Positions 36,420 to 46,273 of a DNA stretch of 64,000 bases are shown here, in pieces. Numbering within the stretch: position 1 is the first letter of the stretch; every line of letters starts with the position of its first letter. The notes beneath the pieces were generated by a model, which did no database searches, was not told the origin of the DNA, and worked only from the letters and a program-made list of their open reading frames with translations. The position numbers and the translations under genes were made by a program. This stretch comes from G965205255 sp965205255. Lineage in GTDB: Bacteria; Pseudomonadota; Gammaproteobacteria; Pseudomonadales; Endozoicomonadaceae. The stretch is from positions 2,232,001 to 2,296,000 of the forward strand of contig OZ242051.1 of the NCBI GenBank assembly GCA_965205255.1. The letters run 5' to 3'.

Positions 36420-38135
36420 CTATCTGCATTGATCAATAAGAAAGCGGTCAGTCGTTTCAACAGGTATTTTTTGAACATCGTTTTTTCGACGATATTTATA
36501 CTCCACAGTCTTATTGTTGAGACCATTCTCACTTATAACGATTCTGTGAGGAATTCCAAGGAGATCCATATCGGCCATTTTTACACCGGGACTTACTTTG
36601 CGGTCGTCTAGAAGCACCTCAATGCCTTCTTTGCTTAACTGATCATATAACGATTCAGCTATTTGCCTGACTGCTTCGGATTTTTCAATTTTAAGCGCAA
36701 CAATCGCTACCTGAAATGGTGCCATTTTATCAGGCCAGATAATACCTCTGTCATCATGATTTTGCTCAATGGCAGCAGCTATAACTCGTGTTACTCCCAA
36801 ACCATAGCAACCCATGAACACAGGCTGTGATTTTCCATTCTGATTAAGCACTGTTGCACCCATGGAATCGCTATATTTTGTACCCAGCTGAAAAATGTGC
36901 CCAACCTCAATACCACGTTTAATAAATAATGTTCCACAACCATCAGGGCTTTTATCACCTTCAACCACATTCCTTAAATCAGCTTCCTTCAGGTAACCTG
37001 CATCTCGCCCCCAATTAATGCCTTTATAGTGCTTTTCATCAATATTGGCTCCTGCACTAAAGTCACTCATTTTAGCTACAGTCCGATCAATAATACATGA
37101 AACCTTTAAGTTAACAGGGCCCAAATAACCAGAACCGGCTCCAACAGTTTCTTTAATGATTTTGTCATCCATAAAGGTTAACGGAGATGCCACTTCAGGC
37201 AAATGCTCTGCCTTAATACTATTTAGAGTATGATCTCCACGAACAATCAGAGCCACTATATCACCGTCATAATCATCAGAAGCTTTAACCATCAAAGTTT
37301 TAACGGTTTTTTCAACAGGGATACCATAATTATCCGTCAATTGCTTAATGGTTTTAATACCGGGCGTATCAATTAACTCAAGTGACTCTACAGGCGAATG
37401 TCGTTCTTTAAGCACTGACATCCCTTCTGCTTTTTCTATATTTGCAGCATAATTGCTACCATCACTGAAAACAATGGCATCTTCTCCAGAGTTTGCCAAC
37501 ACATGAAACTCATGCGATGCACTGCCACCTATGCTGCCAGTGTCTGCTTCTACAGCACGGTAGTTTAATCCAAGCTGATCAAAGATAGAAGAGTAAGCGT
37601 CAAACATCTTTTGGTATTCATGCTGTAGTGATGCATTATCAATATGAAAAGAATAAGCATCTTTCATTATGAACTCCCTGCCGCGCATCACTCCGAATCT
37701 CGGGCGAATTTCATCACGAAATTTGGTTTGAATTTGATAAAGGTTGAGTGGTAACTGCTTGTAACTGTTTACCTCATCACGAACCATTGCTGTAATCACT
37801 TCTTCGTGGGTTGGTCCTAATACAAAGTCTCTGTCATGGCGATCTTTAATCCTTAACAGCTCTGGACCATATTCCTCAAAGCGCCCGCTTTCCTTCCAGA
37901 GTTCTGAGCTTTGCACAATAGGCATCAGCACTTCCTGAGCCCCGGCTTTGTTCATTTCGGTACGAATAATTTCTTCAACTCTTCTTAAAACACGCACACC
38001 TGTCGGTAACCAAGTATAGAGACCAGACGCAAGCTTACGTATCATACCCGCTCTCAACATCAACTGATGACTCATCACCACAGCATCAGCAGGTATTTCC
38101 TTTTTAGTTGCTAGTAAAAACTGACTTGTACGCAT
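36420..38135 (-). CDS. proS: Prolyl-tRNA synthetase
   Basis: Class II aminoacyl-tRNA synthetase charging tRNA-Pro. 571 aa, the long bacterial form with an editing (YbaK-like) insertion between motifs 2 and 3. Visible are motif 1 region MIRKLASGLYTWLPTGVRVL, motif 2 FRDEIRPRFGVMRGREFIMKD (split here: FRDEIRPRFGVMR and GREFIMKD), motif 3 GCYGLGVTRVIAAAIEQ and a C-terminal anticodon-binding domain. Start ATG 38135 with AAAGG upstream. Divergent from slyX. Confidence 0.95.
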   Translation of the reverse strand: MRTSQFLLATKKEIPADAVVMSHQLMLRAGMIRKLASGLYTWLPTGVRVLRRVEEIIRTEMNKAGAQEVLMPIVQSSELWKESGRFEEYGPELLRIKDRHDRDFVLGPTHEEVITAMVRDEVNSYKQLPLNLYQIQTKFRDEIRPRFGVMRGREFIMKDAYSFHIDNASLQHEYQKMFDAYSSIFDQLGLNYRAVEADTGSIGGSASHEFHVLANSGEDAIVFSDGSNYAANIEKAEGMSVLKERHSPVESLELIDTPGIKTIKQLTDNYGIPVEKTVKTLMVKASDDYDGDIVALIVRGDHTLNSIKAEHLPEVASPLTFMDDKIIKETVGAGSGYLGPVNLKVSCIIDRTVAKMSDFSAGANIDEKHYKGINWGRDAGYLKEADLRNVVEGDKSPDGCGTLFIKRGIEVGHIFQLGTKYSDSMGATVLNQNGKSQPVFMGCYGLGVTRVIAAAIEQNHDDRGIIWPDKMAPFQVAIVALKIEKSEAVRQIAESLYDQLSKEGIEVLLDDRKVSPGVKMADMDLLGIPHRIVISENGLNNKTVEYKYRRKNDVQKIPVETTDRFLIDQCR

Positions 38136-38306
38136 AAAATTTTTAGCTACCTTTAATGGAACGTAGTATATAATCCAAAAGCATAGCTATTTTACGAAAA
38201 GAAGATCAATGAAAAAAGAGTTATTTATATAATATGATGCTTTAATATCTTCTGCACAACCATTTACCGGTTCAACATCATTATTAACTAGAAGAGAGTA
38301 CAGATT

Positions 38307-38504
38307 ATGAGTAATGATATTGTTTCCATGCAAAACCAGCTCAGTTTTCAGGAAGACAGCCTTCAGGCACTCAACGAAGTAGTAATAAGACAACAAAAAG
38401 AAATCGACACCTTGCGTGAAATGGTTTACTTGTTGAAGGAAAATTTAAATGAAGTTCTTGAGAATCAAGAAGAGATTAATGATGAACTTCCTCCTCATTA
38501 TTAG
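38307..38504 (+). CDS. slyX: SlyX family protein
   Basis: 65-aa cytoplasmic coiled-coil protein. It shows the SlyX pattern: LSFQEDSLQALNEVVIRQQK with heptads through residue 55, and the diagnostic C-terminal PPHY. AGAAGAGAG lies about 10 nt before the ATG. Biochemical role unknown in the family. Confidence 0.88.
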   Translation: MSNDIVSMQNQLSFQEDSLQALNEVVIRQQKEIDTLREMVYLLKENLNEVLENQEEINDELPPHY

Positions 38505-38553
38505 GAGGCCGTCTGAAAATTCACTATTAGCCTAACTTTCATAACATAATACC

Positions 38554-38866
38554 GCTTTGGATACACTGACAGGAAAAGTGAAGGCTTATGCCTTTGGTCA
38601 TCGTACTGATGAGCTTTTGAAAAATGCTGTTCAGTCTTTTGAAAAGTTTTGATATAAGAGATTGGTTTACTGCTGACCGGGGTAGCTATGAGCGATTACG
38701 TCCTAAAGAAAGACTCGTCCTTCGGAAGCAATATACGCAAAAAATTGAGCGCCGTAATTTGAAGCTGAGACCACAGATTAAAAGACTGGTCACAAACACC
38801 ATCTTTTTCCCCAAGCCAGATGATCTGAACGACAATGAGCTTTTATGTATTTTGTCCCAGACATAG
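38554..38866 (+). pseudogene. IS1-family transposase remnant
   Basis: The translated pieces TLTGKVKAYAFGHRTDELL (frame from 38554) and YTQKIERRNLKLRPQIKRL (frame of 38624-38866) match the C-terminal half of IS1-type DDE transposases (InsB), including the VKxYTQxIERxNLxLR signature. The N-terminal half is missing, and a frameshift near 38650 separates the two pieces. No terminal repeats were recognised. Dead insertion sequence next to slyX. Confidence 0.8.
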
Positions 38867-38885
38867 CTCTGCCTCTATATCAGAC

Positions 38886-38964
38886 GAATGATAATAACCT
38901 CAATTAAATAGGCTTTTTCTTTTAAAAAAAAGTAATAACAACTTTATCAATGATAATAAATACT
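38886..38964. promoter_or_regulatory. Possible Fur-type operator pair
   Basis: AATGATAATAA occurs at about 38886 and again at about 38949. The second copy sits in a 19-bp stretch (38946-38964) that I score at about 12 of 19 positions of the Fur box consensus. They lie 110-190 bp upstream of the small secreted protein gene. Confidence 0.35.
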
Positions 38965-39071
38965 TATTAATAAAGTAAATAACCCTATTTTACAATTAAC
39001 ATGTCTATCTAAAATTATCTGACCTGCAAGGGCAGGTAACTAACTCATTTCTTTTTAAAAGGTATGAAACA

Positions 39072-39554
39072 ATGAAAAAAGTAGCAATTTTGTTTTCTTG
39101 CTTGTTTTTTTGTTCTGGTGTTTTAGCAAACGCCTCAGCTATATCTCCAATAAAATCAGGGTTTAGTACAAATCATACCTCGGTTTTTGGAAATTGGCGG
39201 GGTTACGGGGTAACTAATTTATTTCCACAACATTTTGGGGCATGTCATTACCTTTATGATGTTTCTTTTATGAACCATGGAAGTATGACCGTTTCTCGTA
39301 CACTTGACCCATTCTGGAAAAAGCAAGATCCCCGTCTTTGCACTGGCGAACATTATACAGGTCAATATACAGAGAAAAGATTCTCTGTTCATGCCAATAT
39401 TTTCTCAATGTTTCATCCCACCATTGAAGTAAAGATGTATAAAATGAATGCAGGTTCATATGGAAGAGAACTCATAGGAAGTGGTTATGCAGATACCTTC
39501 AATAAAGGTGTAAAAACCAGAACTCATTATTTTATTAATTTATTCAAGCTATAA
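39072..39554 (+). CDS. Small secreted protein of unknown function
   Basis: 160 aa. Residues 1-20 are a signal peptide (MKKVAILFSCLFFCSGVLAN, AxA region after). The mature part has few cysteines (two in GACHYLYD and RLCTGEH) and many aromatics, and reads like a small beta-rich periplasmic or secreted domain. I do not recognise a family. AAAAGG precedes the start. It stands alone; two Fur-box-like sequences upstream hint at iron control. Confidence 0.6.
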   Translation: MKKVAILFSCLFFCSGVLANASAISPIKSGFSTNHTSVFGNWRGYGVTNLFPQHFGACHYLYDVSFMNHGSMTVSRTLDPFWKKQDPRLCTGEHYTGQYTEKRFSVHANIFSMFHPTIEVKMYKMNAGSYGRELIGSGYADTFNKGVKTRTHYFINLFKL

Positions 39555-40216
39555 ATATTGCAGGTGTTTACAGATTGCCATTCCCCCTTTATAGAGAATG
39601 ACATGTGTTTTTTTATAACAAATCACCTCTGTAAATTCTGGTAGTCGTATACTAATTATCATGTTCGTTGTACTTTTCATTTTAAATATACAGATTAACC
39701 ATTTCTTTTGGTGATTATTTCTAATGATTTTGTATCTACGGTCATGCTTGAAAATAATATCTGCTATCTAGTATTTGAAGACTTATGCCAAAATCTGCTC
39801 ATAACTATTGTTATGAGTAGGTTTTGGTATTAAGTTGTTTTGTTTATCTATCATTCACGGTGAAAGTAACTTGTGTTGCTCAAGACTATGGCGTTGCCGA
39901 CAATAAATAAACAATGTAATTACGTATTTTTAATACCAGAAAGTAAAAAACAAAAAATTGAAATAATACTTTCTAAAAAAGCTTCCCCTGAGTCCATTCA
40001 ATAAGAAAACCCTAAGGTATACTTAAAAGTCATTAGTCTCTAAAAATATCGTTTTGGTTTTTTATAGGGTATTATGCATATCTCGTAGAAAGATGGTGAA
40101 ATATAAACTTATGAGACATATAACCTGATGAGACATCTAAACTTATGAGACATTTAAACATATAGTACCTAAACTTTGCATCCAACGATTAATTCTCGGA
40201 GATTTTTGTAATTTTT
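39555..40216. other. Intergenic region with palindrome and direct repeats
   Basis: No gene seen. A 45-bp near-perfect palindrome at 39786-39830 (CCAAAATCTGCTCATAAC, rev. comp. GTTATGAGTAGGTTTTGG) is made of the two ends of the dispersed MITE-like element joined together. At about 40105-40165, three imperfect copies of AAACTTATGAGACAT with about 20-bp spacing lie 50-110 bp upstream of dsbD. Confidence 0.6.
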
Positions 40217-42166
40217 ATGATAAAAAGCAAACGGATCAAAAAATACTCTTTGGGGAGCTGGCTATTTCAATGGTCACGCATGATGGTCACAATCTATCTG
40301 ATCATAAAATTACTTGCCATCAACGCTGTTGCAGTCGCTTTTTCTTCTTATGAAGTTCAGCATGATTTTCTTCCTGTGCATGAGGCGTTTCGGTTTTCAG
40401 GCAATATTGACAAAAAAGATAAAAGCAAAGCAATTATCCATATTAATGTGAAAAATGGTTATTACCTTTATAAGGATCGGATAAAGATTTATGCGTCGAA
40501 TCCAAAAATAATAATTGGAAAACCAATATATCCGAGTGGAATTGAAATTGAGGATCCATTTCAACACCGTCAAATGACAATCTTTCCTGAAAATACCAAA
40601 GTCATCATTCCACTCAACACTTCAGAAAATAATATTGAGTTAACTATTAAATTTCAGGGGTGTGCACGTGCCGGATTATGCTACCCGCCTTCAATTACAA
40701 CCATTAACCTGAATAAAGTAGGAACTCTTGATCTCAAAGATAAACGTGCAAAAACATTAAAAAACAACTTAGAACAAGCGAAAAATACTGCATCTTTGAG
40801 TCTGCATAAAAAGATAAAGACAGATAAGCCGGCTAGCCTGCCCTATCATGATAATAAATATTTTGATTTGTTAAATAAGCAAGACAACTTGTTTGTAGTG
40901 TTTGGATTATTTTTTATCGCAGGAATTTTTCTTGCATTTACCCCATGCGTGTTGCCCATGGTTCCTATTCTTTCGGCAACCCTTGCCACAAGCGCAGGAA
41001 ACCGCCGTCGAACTATTGCGCTAAGTTTGTCGTATATTTTTTTCATGTCATTAACTTACGCTATTGCAGGGATTTTGGTAGGTGTTTTTGGCGAAACATT
41101 AAATATTCAGGCTTGGTTGCAATCACCATGGGTGATTGGTTTGTTTTCCCTCCTATTTCTTATGCTGGCGTGTTCCATGTTTGGTATGTACGAGCTTCAA
41201 TTACCTGCATGGTTAAGACACAAAATAATGTCTGCAGATGCTCATGTCAGCAAAAAAACCAAAGGTTCATTGGTTGGCGCAGGTTTTATGGGGATGTGTT
41301 CTGCGCTAGTCGTTTCTCCGTGTATTACGGCACCGTTAGTGGGTGCTTTGCTCTATATCAGCAGCACTCAGAATGCAGCCCTTGGGGGATTGGCATTATT
41401 TAATTTGGGATTGGGCATGGGTGTTCCTCTTTTTGTGGTTGGTATTGGTTTTGGGAATTGTATACCAAGAAGCGGTGCATGGCTGGAAAAGATCAAAAAA
41501 TTATTTGGCATACTGATGGTAGGTATTGCCATATGGCTAATATCAAGAATAATCCCAAGTTATCTTGTACTCATTATTTCAGGAATATTTTTTCTGGTTC
41601 TTGCTGTGACATCATTCCTTTCATTTAAATTGAGAACAAATAGCTCCCTAAAATACATGGTAAGCTTATTAACGGCAGGTCTTATCTTTTTTATCTATGG
41701 TGCAAGCCTGATAACTGGGGGGCTTCATGGCAACTCCAATTTTATAAAACCTCTCGCATCGACTGCTGTTGCGCCCTGTAAGCAGAGAGTCAGCAACCAG
41801 TTTAATGTCATTACATCGGTCCAGCAGTTAGAATTATTGCGCAAGAAGGCAATAAAAATGAATAAGCCCTTAATTTTAGACTTCTGGGCTAACTGGTGCA
41901 CAGCCTGTAAAATAATGGATCATAAGGTTTTTAACAACCCAGCTTTATCATCATTATTATCAAGGTTTACTTTGGTGCGTTTTGATCTGACTAAAGTAAC
42001 AGATGAGCAAACTAAGTTTATGGGAGGCATCAATGTTTTTGGTGCTCCCACAATTATTCTTTATGGAAAATCAGGTAAAGAGTATACAAGAGTGGTTGGA
42101 GAACAAAATTTAACTAATTTTACAAAATTATTAAACAATACTTTAAATGAAAACAATAAAATTTAA
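40217..42166 (+). CDS. dsbD: Thiol:disulfide interchange protein DsbD
   Basis: Inner-membrane carrier that moves electrons from thioredoxin to periplasmic DsbC/DsbG and cytochrome c maturation. 649 aa. After an N-terminal signal/anchor (about 20-45) comes the DsbD-alpha domain with its cysteine pair region GCARAGLCYPP (about 151-161). The eight-helix transmembrane domain carries FTPCVLPMVPILS (about 240) and VVSPCITAPLVGAL (about 365). The C-terminal thioredoxin domain has NWCTACK (about 559-565). All three redox pairs are present. Confidence 0.94.
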   Translation: MIKSKRIKKYSLGSWLFQWSRMMVTIYLIIKLLAINAVAVAFSSYEVQHDFLPVHEAFRFSGNIDKKDKSKAIIHINVKNGYYLYKDRIKIYASNPKIIIGKPIYPSGIEIEDPFQHRQMTIFPENTKVIIPLNTSENNIELTIKFQGCARAGLCYPPSITTINLNKVGTLDLKDKRAKTLKNNLEQAKNTASLSLHKKIKTDKPASLPYHDNKYFDLLNKQDNLFVVFGLFFIAGIFLAFTPCVLPMVPILSATLATSAGNRRRTIALSLSYIFFMSLTYAIAGILVGVFGETLNIQAWLQSPWVIGLFSLLFLMLACSMFGMYELQLPAWLRHKIMSADAHVSKKTKGSLVGAGFMGMCSALVVSPCITAPLVGALLYISSTQNAALGGLALFNLGLGMGVPLFVVGIGFGNCIPRSGAWLEKIKKLFGILMVGIAIWLISRIIPSYLVLIISGIFFLVLAVTSFLSFKLRTNSSLKYMVSLLTAGLIFFIYGASLITGGLHGNSNFIKPLASTAVAPCKQRVSNQFNVITSVQQLELLRKKAIKMNKPLILDFWANWCTACKIMDHKVFNNPALSSLLSRFTLVRFDLTKVTDEQTKFMGGINVFGAPTIILYGKSGKEYTRVVGEQNLTNFTKLLNNTLNENNKI

Positions 42167-42216
42167 GTAGTTGTGTACGCTTTATTTAATATAAATAAGT
42201 GATAATACAGTAGATA

Positions 42217-42345
42217 TTATACGAAAATCTGTTGATAACTACTGTTATAAGCATGCTTTTATGGCTTGCTGTTAAATGCAAAATGACGAGTAATAGCCTA
42301 GCTATTGCGAGTAGCTTCAACATATAACAGCAAGACATATTGTAT
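42217..42345. repeat. MITE-like element
   Basis: Element of about 130 bp starting ATTATACGAAAATCTGTTG with the interior ATAAGCATGCTTTTATGGC and CATATAACAGCAAGA. Same family, opposite orientation, as 48392-48540 and 49931-50088. The right end is decayed. Confidence 0.65.
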
Positions 42346-42493
42346 AAGATTGCGATGCTTGATAACTGCCATGACTACATTCAACACTGACATATATAAG
42401 ACTAAATTAGTATGAAAAAGCAGTTACAAAATTGAGTAATGATGTTTAACCGGGTTGCCAAAAAAATATTGGCAATTTCACTCCAAGTATTTT

Positions 42494-43357
42494 TTATATG
42501 TGCCTGCTTTTGTAAGCCATAAAATCAGAGCTATCAACTGGTTTAATTCCACCTTGCTCAAGTGCATCAAAAAATAAATTCACATAAGGTAGAGCAAGTC
42601 TTTTTACTTCGCTATCATCTCCAGTTTTTATAGCATGATGAACAGCATACGTAATTGCTTTATTAGTGGGAAACAGCTCAAAAAGGCTTACTCCCTGTTT
42701 GGGCACGTATAGTCCACGCATCCCTTTTTTAAACTTACCCAAGTGTTTTCCTGCACATGCTTCAGCCGGCGTAATAGTGCCATCAGCTGCTGGAATTATT
42801 CCTGTTTGTCCATCGTAATTAGGGGAGCGGTGGTGTCCTTCTGAGGGTGAATCACTATGAATTTCAAAAGCAATACCATTCATCATTCGTTCATAATTGG
42901 CAAGTTCTAGGGATGCTTGTCTAAAATTATCTGACTGAGCAACAAACTGTTCGACAGAAAAGCCTCTTTGACGACCAATTTCCACCATAAATGGTGTTAC
43001 TATTTTTGTTAATATAGCCTCTGTTGTATGTCTGTAACCCTTGTAGGACACAAGTTGCTGGTTATTATAACCTGTTGTTCCGGAAACTCTGTTCACATGT
43101 CCCGCAGATAAGATAATATGATGCGAAGGGTTGCTTACCTCTGATCGCCAGCTACCTCTTGAAGCTTTTCTTTGTGGAGTAAAGGACGAAAAGTTATTTT
43201 TATCGTAACAGCTAATATCTGCTTCAGCGATTAGTCCAACACTGTTATCCATAGGCTTATGGTCACGGGCAAAAGCTTGTGCTGTTGATATGAAAAAAAT
43301 TAAAAGAGAGAGCTTTATAGTCAAAGAAATACAAGTTTTTTTATTTAATACGGACAT
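42494..43357 (-). CDS. Exported amidase_3-like protein
   Basis: 287 aa with a signal peptide (about 1-30, SLLIFFISTAQAFA). The mature protein has IILSAGHVNRVSGTTGY (about 81-97) and FEIHSDSP (about 164-171), placed like the first zinc histidine and the IHxN-type motif of N-acetylmuramoyl-L-alanine amidases (amidase_3 fold); E108-like acidic residues lie between. It may therefore cleave peptidoglycan in the periplasm. It is diverged: the canonical DPGHGG is replaced by LSAGHV. A catalytically altered or different hydrolase is possible. Single gene, next to tilS but 176 bp apart. Confidence 0.5.
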   Translation of the reverse strand: MSVLNKKTCISLTIKLSLLIFFISTAQAFARDHKPMDNSVGLIAEADISCYDKNNFSSFTPQRKASRGSWRSEVSNPSHHIILSAGHVNRVSGTTGYNNQQLVSYKGYRHTTEAILTKIVTPFMVEIGRQRGFSVEQFVAQSDNFRQASLELANYERMMNGIAFEIHSDSPSEGHHRSPNYDGQTGIIPAADGTITPAEACAGKHLGKFKKGMRGLYVPKQGVSLFELFPTNKAITYAVHHAIKTGDDSEVKRLALPYVNLFFDALEQGGIKPVDSSDFMAYKSRHI

Positions 43358-43533
43358 CCTAACTTCCCTGTAACAAATATCAGCATCGAAATGTCGCTGT
43401 TAATTTATTTGAGAATAGGAAAAGGTATTGCATAAAAAAATCAAAACGTAATGGGTCAAGACAACAAACAGACTACCATTTGACCTGAGACTAAAGGATG
43501 TTATTTAACTGCCAAATAAACAGACAATTTAGA

Positions 43534-44901
43534 TTACTGAGTGCTTTTAGTCGTAAACCTCCATGATAAAGACCAGGATTTATCGCAGGTTTTTGCCGAA
43601 AATATGACATTGGTCAGCAGGCCTGGAATTGCTAGTAGCTCATCATCTTTTATCAATAACGGAATATGATCTCTGAGCCAAGGGGGGACTTTCAATTCAT
43701 TTAACCATTTTTTTAATGATTTACGTCCTTTTCTATTTTTAATGGCAAAAGGTCTGATCTTCTTAATATAAGGTCTTGAAGTTATTTCAGCTGTTGTTAA
43801 TTTTGTGGTAATACCAGGAGATTGTTCAGATAACACATATTCCAGCTGTCCGCCCTCAAAGCAAATAGGAGAGCTATCGTCACAAAAATTCAGCAACAGT
43901 GGCTCAATAACTGGCAAGGATTTCAATGGATCAACAAAGAGCCACTGCTGAAAACACCTTAAGTAAAGATGGTGAATTTTTAAGCATGGTAATTTATCAG
44001 CTTCAGCATTTTTTACAGCATGAAGCATTTGCTGTACGGCTGTTTTTCCAGGTGTCACCTGATAATGCTTTCTAAGCCATTGTTTTAATAAATTCTGCTG
44101 GCGATCATCAGATAAAGTTGATAATTTCAAACAATTAATGGCCAAAACTTCACCCATGAAGGGGAAACTAACTTTTTTTCCTGCCAGACGAAGGTCATCG
44201 ATTGCAATTTCCTCCAGTAGTCTCTGAGAAGACTGGCATTGGCTGGCTGTCTCTGCCAGTGTTTTAGAAATCTGTGGCCAACGTGCTTTTAGTAAAGGAA
44301 TTACACGGTGACGAAGATAGTTTCTATCAAACACATCCTGATCGTTAGAGCTGTCTTCTACCCATTTTAGGCTACAAGCATGTGCATATTCTTTTATATC
44401 CTGTCTGGTGACTGAAAGAAATGGTCTGAAGAGATAACCTTTACCCACATTGCGTTGCTGAGGAATACTGCTCAGTCCGTAAGGATCACTACCCCTGAGC
44501 GTACGAAACAAAGCTGTTTCAGCTTGGTCATCCTGATGATGACCCATTAAAAGGCATTCATTTGTTTTTAAATGATTTTCAAATACATGATAGCGTGAGT
44601 CTCTGGCTGCTTTTTCAATACCATTTTTCGCTATATTTTCAAGATTTACTTTCCTGATAAGGCAGGGAATGGCATAGTCCTTACACAGTTGCTGACAAAA
44701 ATTAGCCCAAGAGTCAGCCTGCTCATTTAATTGATGATGAATATGAATAGCGCGTAGTGAGGAAATGTCTCCGGCATGTAATGCACGGACAGCTAAATGA
44801 AGAAGAACAACAGAATCAACACCACCACTGAGCGCAACAACCACAGCATTTGCCAAGGTTATTGCTGGCTGTTCTCTGAGTAGTGATACATTTAAGGTCA
44901 T
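43534..44901 (-). CDS. tilS: tRNA(Ile)-lysidine synthase
   Basis: Converts C34 of tRNA-Ile(CAU) to lysidine, so that it reads AUA; essential. 455 aa. PP-loop SGGVDS (about 25-30), HHQLNEQADSWA and MGHHQDDQAET (about 123-133) are diagnostic, followed by the TilS substrate-binding and C-terminal domains (ending near DHIPLL). Lies 11 bp downstream of accA in the same operon, as in many gammaproteobacteria. Confidence 0.94.
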   Translation of the reverse strand: MTLNVSLLREQPAITLANAVVVALSGGVDSVVLLHLAVRALHAGDISSLRAIHIHHQLNEQADSWANFCQQLCKDYAIPCLIRKVNLENIAKNGIEKAARDSRYHVFENHLKTNECLLMGHHQDDQAETALFRTLRGSDPYGLSSIPQQRNVGKGYLFRPFLSVTRQDIKEYAHACSLKWVEDSSNDQDVFDRNYLRHRVIPLLKARWPQISKTLAETASQCQSSQRLLEEIAIDDLRLAGKKVSFPFMGEVLAINCLKLSTLSDDRQQNLLKQWLRKHYQVTPGKTAVQQMLHAVKNAEADKLPCLKIHHLYLRCFQQWLFVDPLKSLPVIEPLLLNFCDDSSPICFEGGQLEYVLSEQSPGITTKLTTAEITSRPYIKKIRPFAIKNRKGRKSLKKWLNELKVPPWLRDHIPLLIKDDELLAIPGLLTNVIFSAKTCDKSWSLSWRFTTKSTQ

Positions 44902-44912
44902 ACCAGTATGCT

Positions 44913-45863
44913 TTACGGCAGTCCAAACGTTTTCATCCGGTTATAACGATGATCGACCAATGCATTACCTGAAAGTGATGAAAGTTTTTCTAATTCATCG
45001 ATCAATATTTCCTTCAGCCTGCTGGCCGTTTCCTCATGATTTCTATGTGCACCACCAAGTGGTTCTTCAATCAGTCGGTCAACAAGGCCAAGCTCAAATA
45101 AGCGTTCGGCATGAATGCCCATGGCTTCTGCCGCATCAGCTGCTTTTTCTGCCGTTTTCCATAAAATAGAGGCACATCCCTCTGGGGAAATAACTGAATA
45201 TGTCGAATACTGTAGCGCTAACAGACGATCACACACACCAATAGCCAGTGCTCCACCAGAGCCTCCCTCACCAATCACCGTTGAGATAATGGGGGTTTTA
45301 AGACGAGACATGACCGAAAGATTATTAGCTATAGCTTCACTCTGTCCACGCTCTTCGGCATTAATACCAGGGTAGGCACCCGGTGTATCAATAAATGTTA
45401 AAATGGGCAAATTAAATCGCTCTGCCATTTTCATCAAACGACAAGCCTTACGATAACCCTCAGGACAAGGCATACCAAAGTTTCGGCTAACTTTTTCTGT
45501 CACTTCACGACCTTTTTGATGCCCGATGACCATCACAGGCCTATTCTCAAGCTCTGTTATACCGCCCACGATAGCTTTATCGTCAGCAAAATTCCTGTCA
45601 CCATGAAGTTCATCAAACTCACCGAAGATCATTGATAGATAGTCAAGCGTATACGGTCGACGAGGATGCCTTGCAATTTGTGAGATCTGCCAAGGAGTAA
45701 GGCTTTTAAAGATGCTGCCCACTAATTTTTGACATTTTTCTTCCAACTTTTTAATTTCGTCACTCAGACTTAGCCCATTGCCAGTACTGACTAAACGAAG
45801 TTCATCAATTTTAGCTTCCAGCTCTGCAATTGGTTGCTCAAATTCCAGGTAGTTTGGGTTCAT
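44913..45863 (-). CDS. accA: Acetyl-CoA carboxylase carboxyltransferase alpha
   Basis: Alpha subunit of the carboxyltransferase that makes malonyl-CoA for fatty-acid synthesis. 316 aa from ATG 45863 (MNPNYLEFEQPIAELEAKID, collinear with E. coli AccA). A GTG three codons earlier is possible but less like the family. Signature segments: GRNFGMP-type SRNFGMPCPEGYRKA, TFIDTPGAYPG, and VIGEGGSGGALAIGV. Upstream partner of tilS. Confidence 0.94.
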   Translation of the reverse strand: MNPNYLEFEQPIAELEAKIDELRLVSTGNGLSLSDEIKKLEEKCQKLVGSIFKSLTPWQISQIARHPRRPYTLDYLSMIFGEFDELHGDRNFADDKAIVGGITELENRPVMVIGHQKGREVTEKVSRNFGMPCPEGYRKACRLMKMAERFNLPILTFIDTPGAYPGINAEERGQSEAIANNLSVMSRLKTPIISTVIGEGGSGGALAIGVCDRLLALQYSTYSVISPEGCASILWKTAEKAADAAEAMGIHAERLFELGLVDRLIEEPLGGAHRNHEETASRLKEILIDELEKLSSLSGNALVDHRYNRMKTFGLP

Positions 45864-46273
45864 ATATATCACGACTTACAAGTATCAACGCTGAATTATA
45901 ACCCTTTTAAGGCAATAGCGGTGAATTAAAATTATATCTTCCACAAAAAATGCGGACTTTTTTATTTAAAACAGAAAAAGTTACAGGAAATAATATATTT
46001 CTGATGAAAAACATTATTCAATGTCAGCTTTAAATCTGCAAATTATAAACTATATCGAACATTTTACTACGTTTTTCTAGCCCGATTAGAACAAGTTCAA
46101 AAATGAAGATTTTTTTATGGTTTTATTTATCTTTGAAGATGTATTTTCAAGTATTTTTTCCTCGTTTCTATTCAGCACAACATTTTAAGCATTTGTGGCA
46201 CATTGAGCCTGATGATCGTTTTATCGACTTTTATATCAGTGCTTTATTCATTTTTTTGTTGTTTTTCATGTAG
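45864..46273 (+). other. Intergenic region with doubtful 56-codon ORF
   Basis: Upstream region of accA. A plus-strand ORF at 46103-46273 would encode a 56-aa hydrophobic, aromatic-rich peptide (MKIFLWFYLSLKMYFQVFFP...) that overlaps the end of the opposing gene at 46244. No ribosome-binding site is visible, so it is probably not a gene. Nothing else was recognised. Confidence 0.3.
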
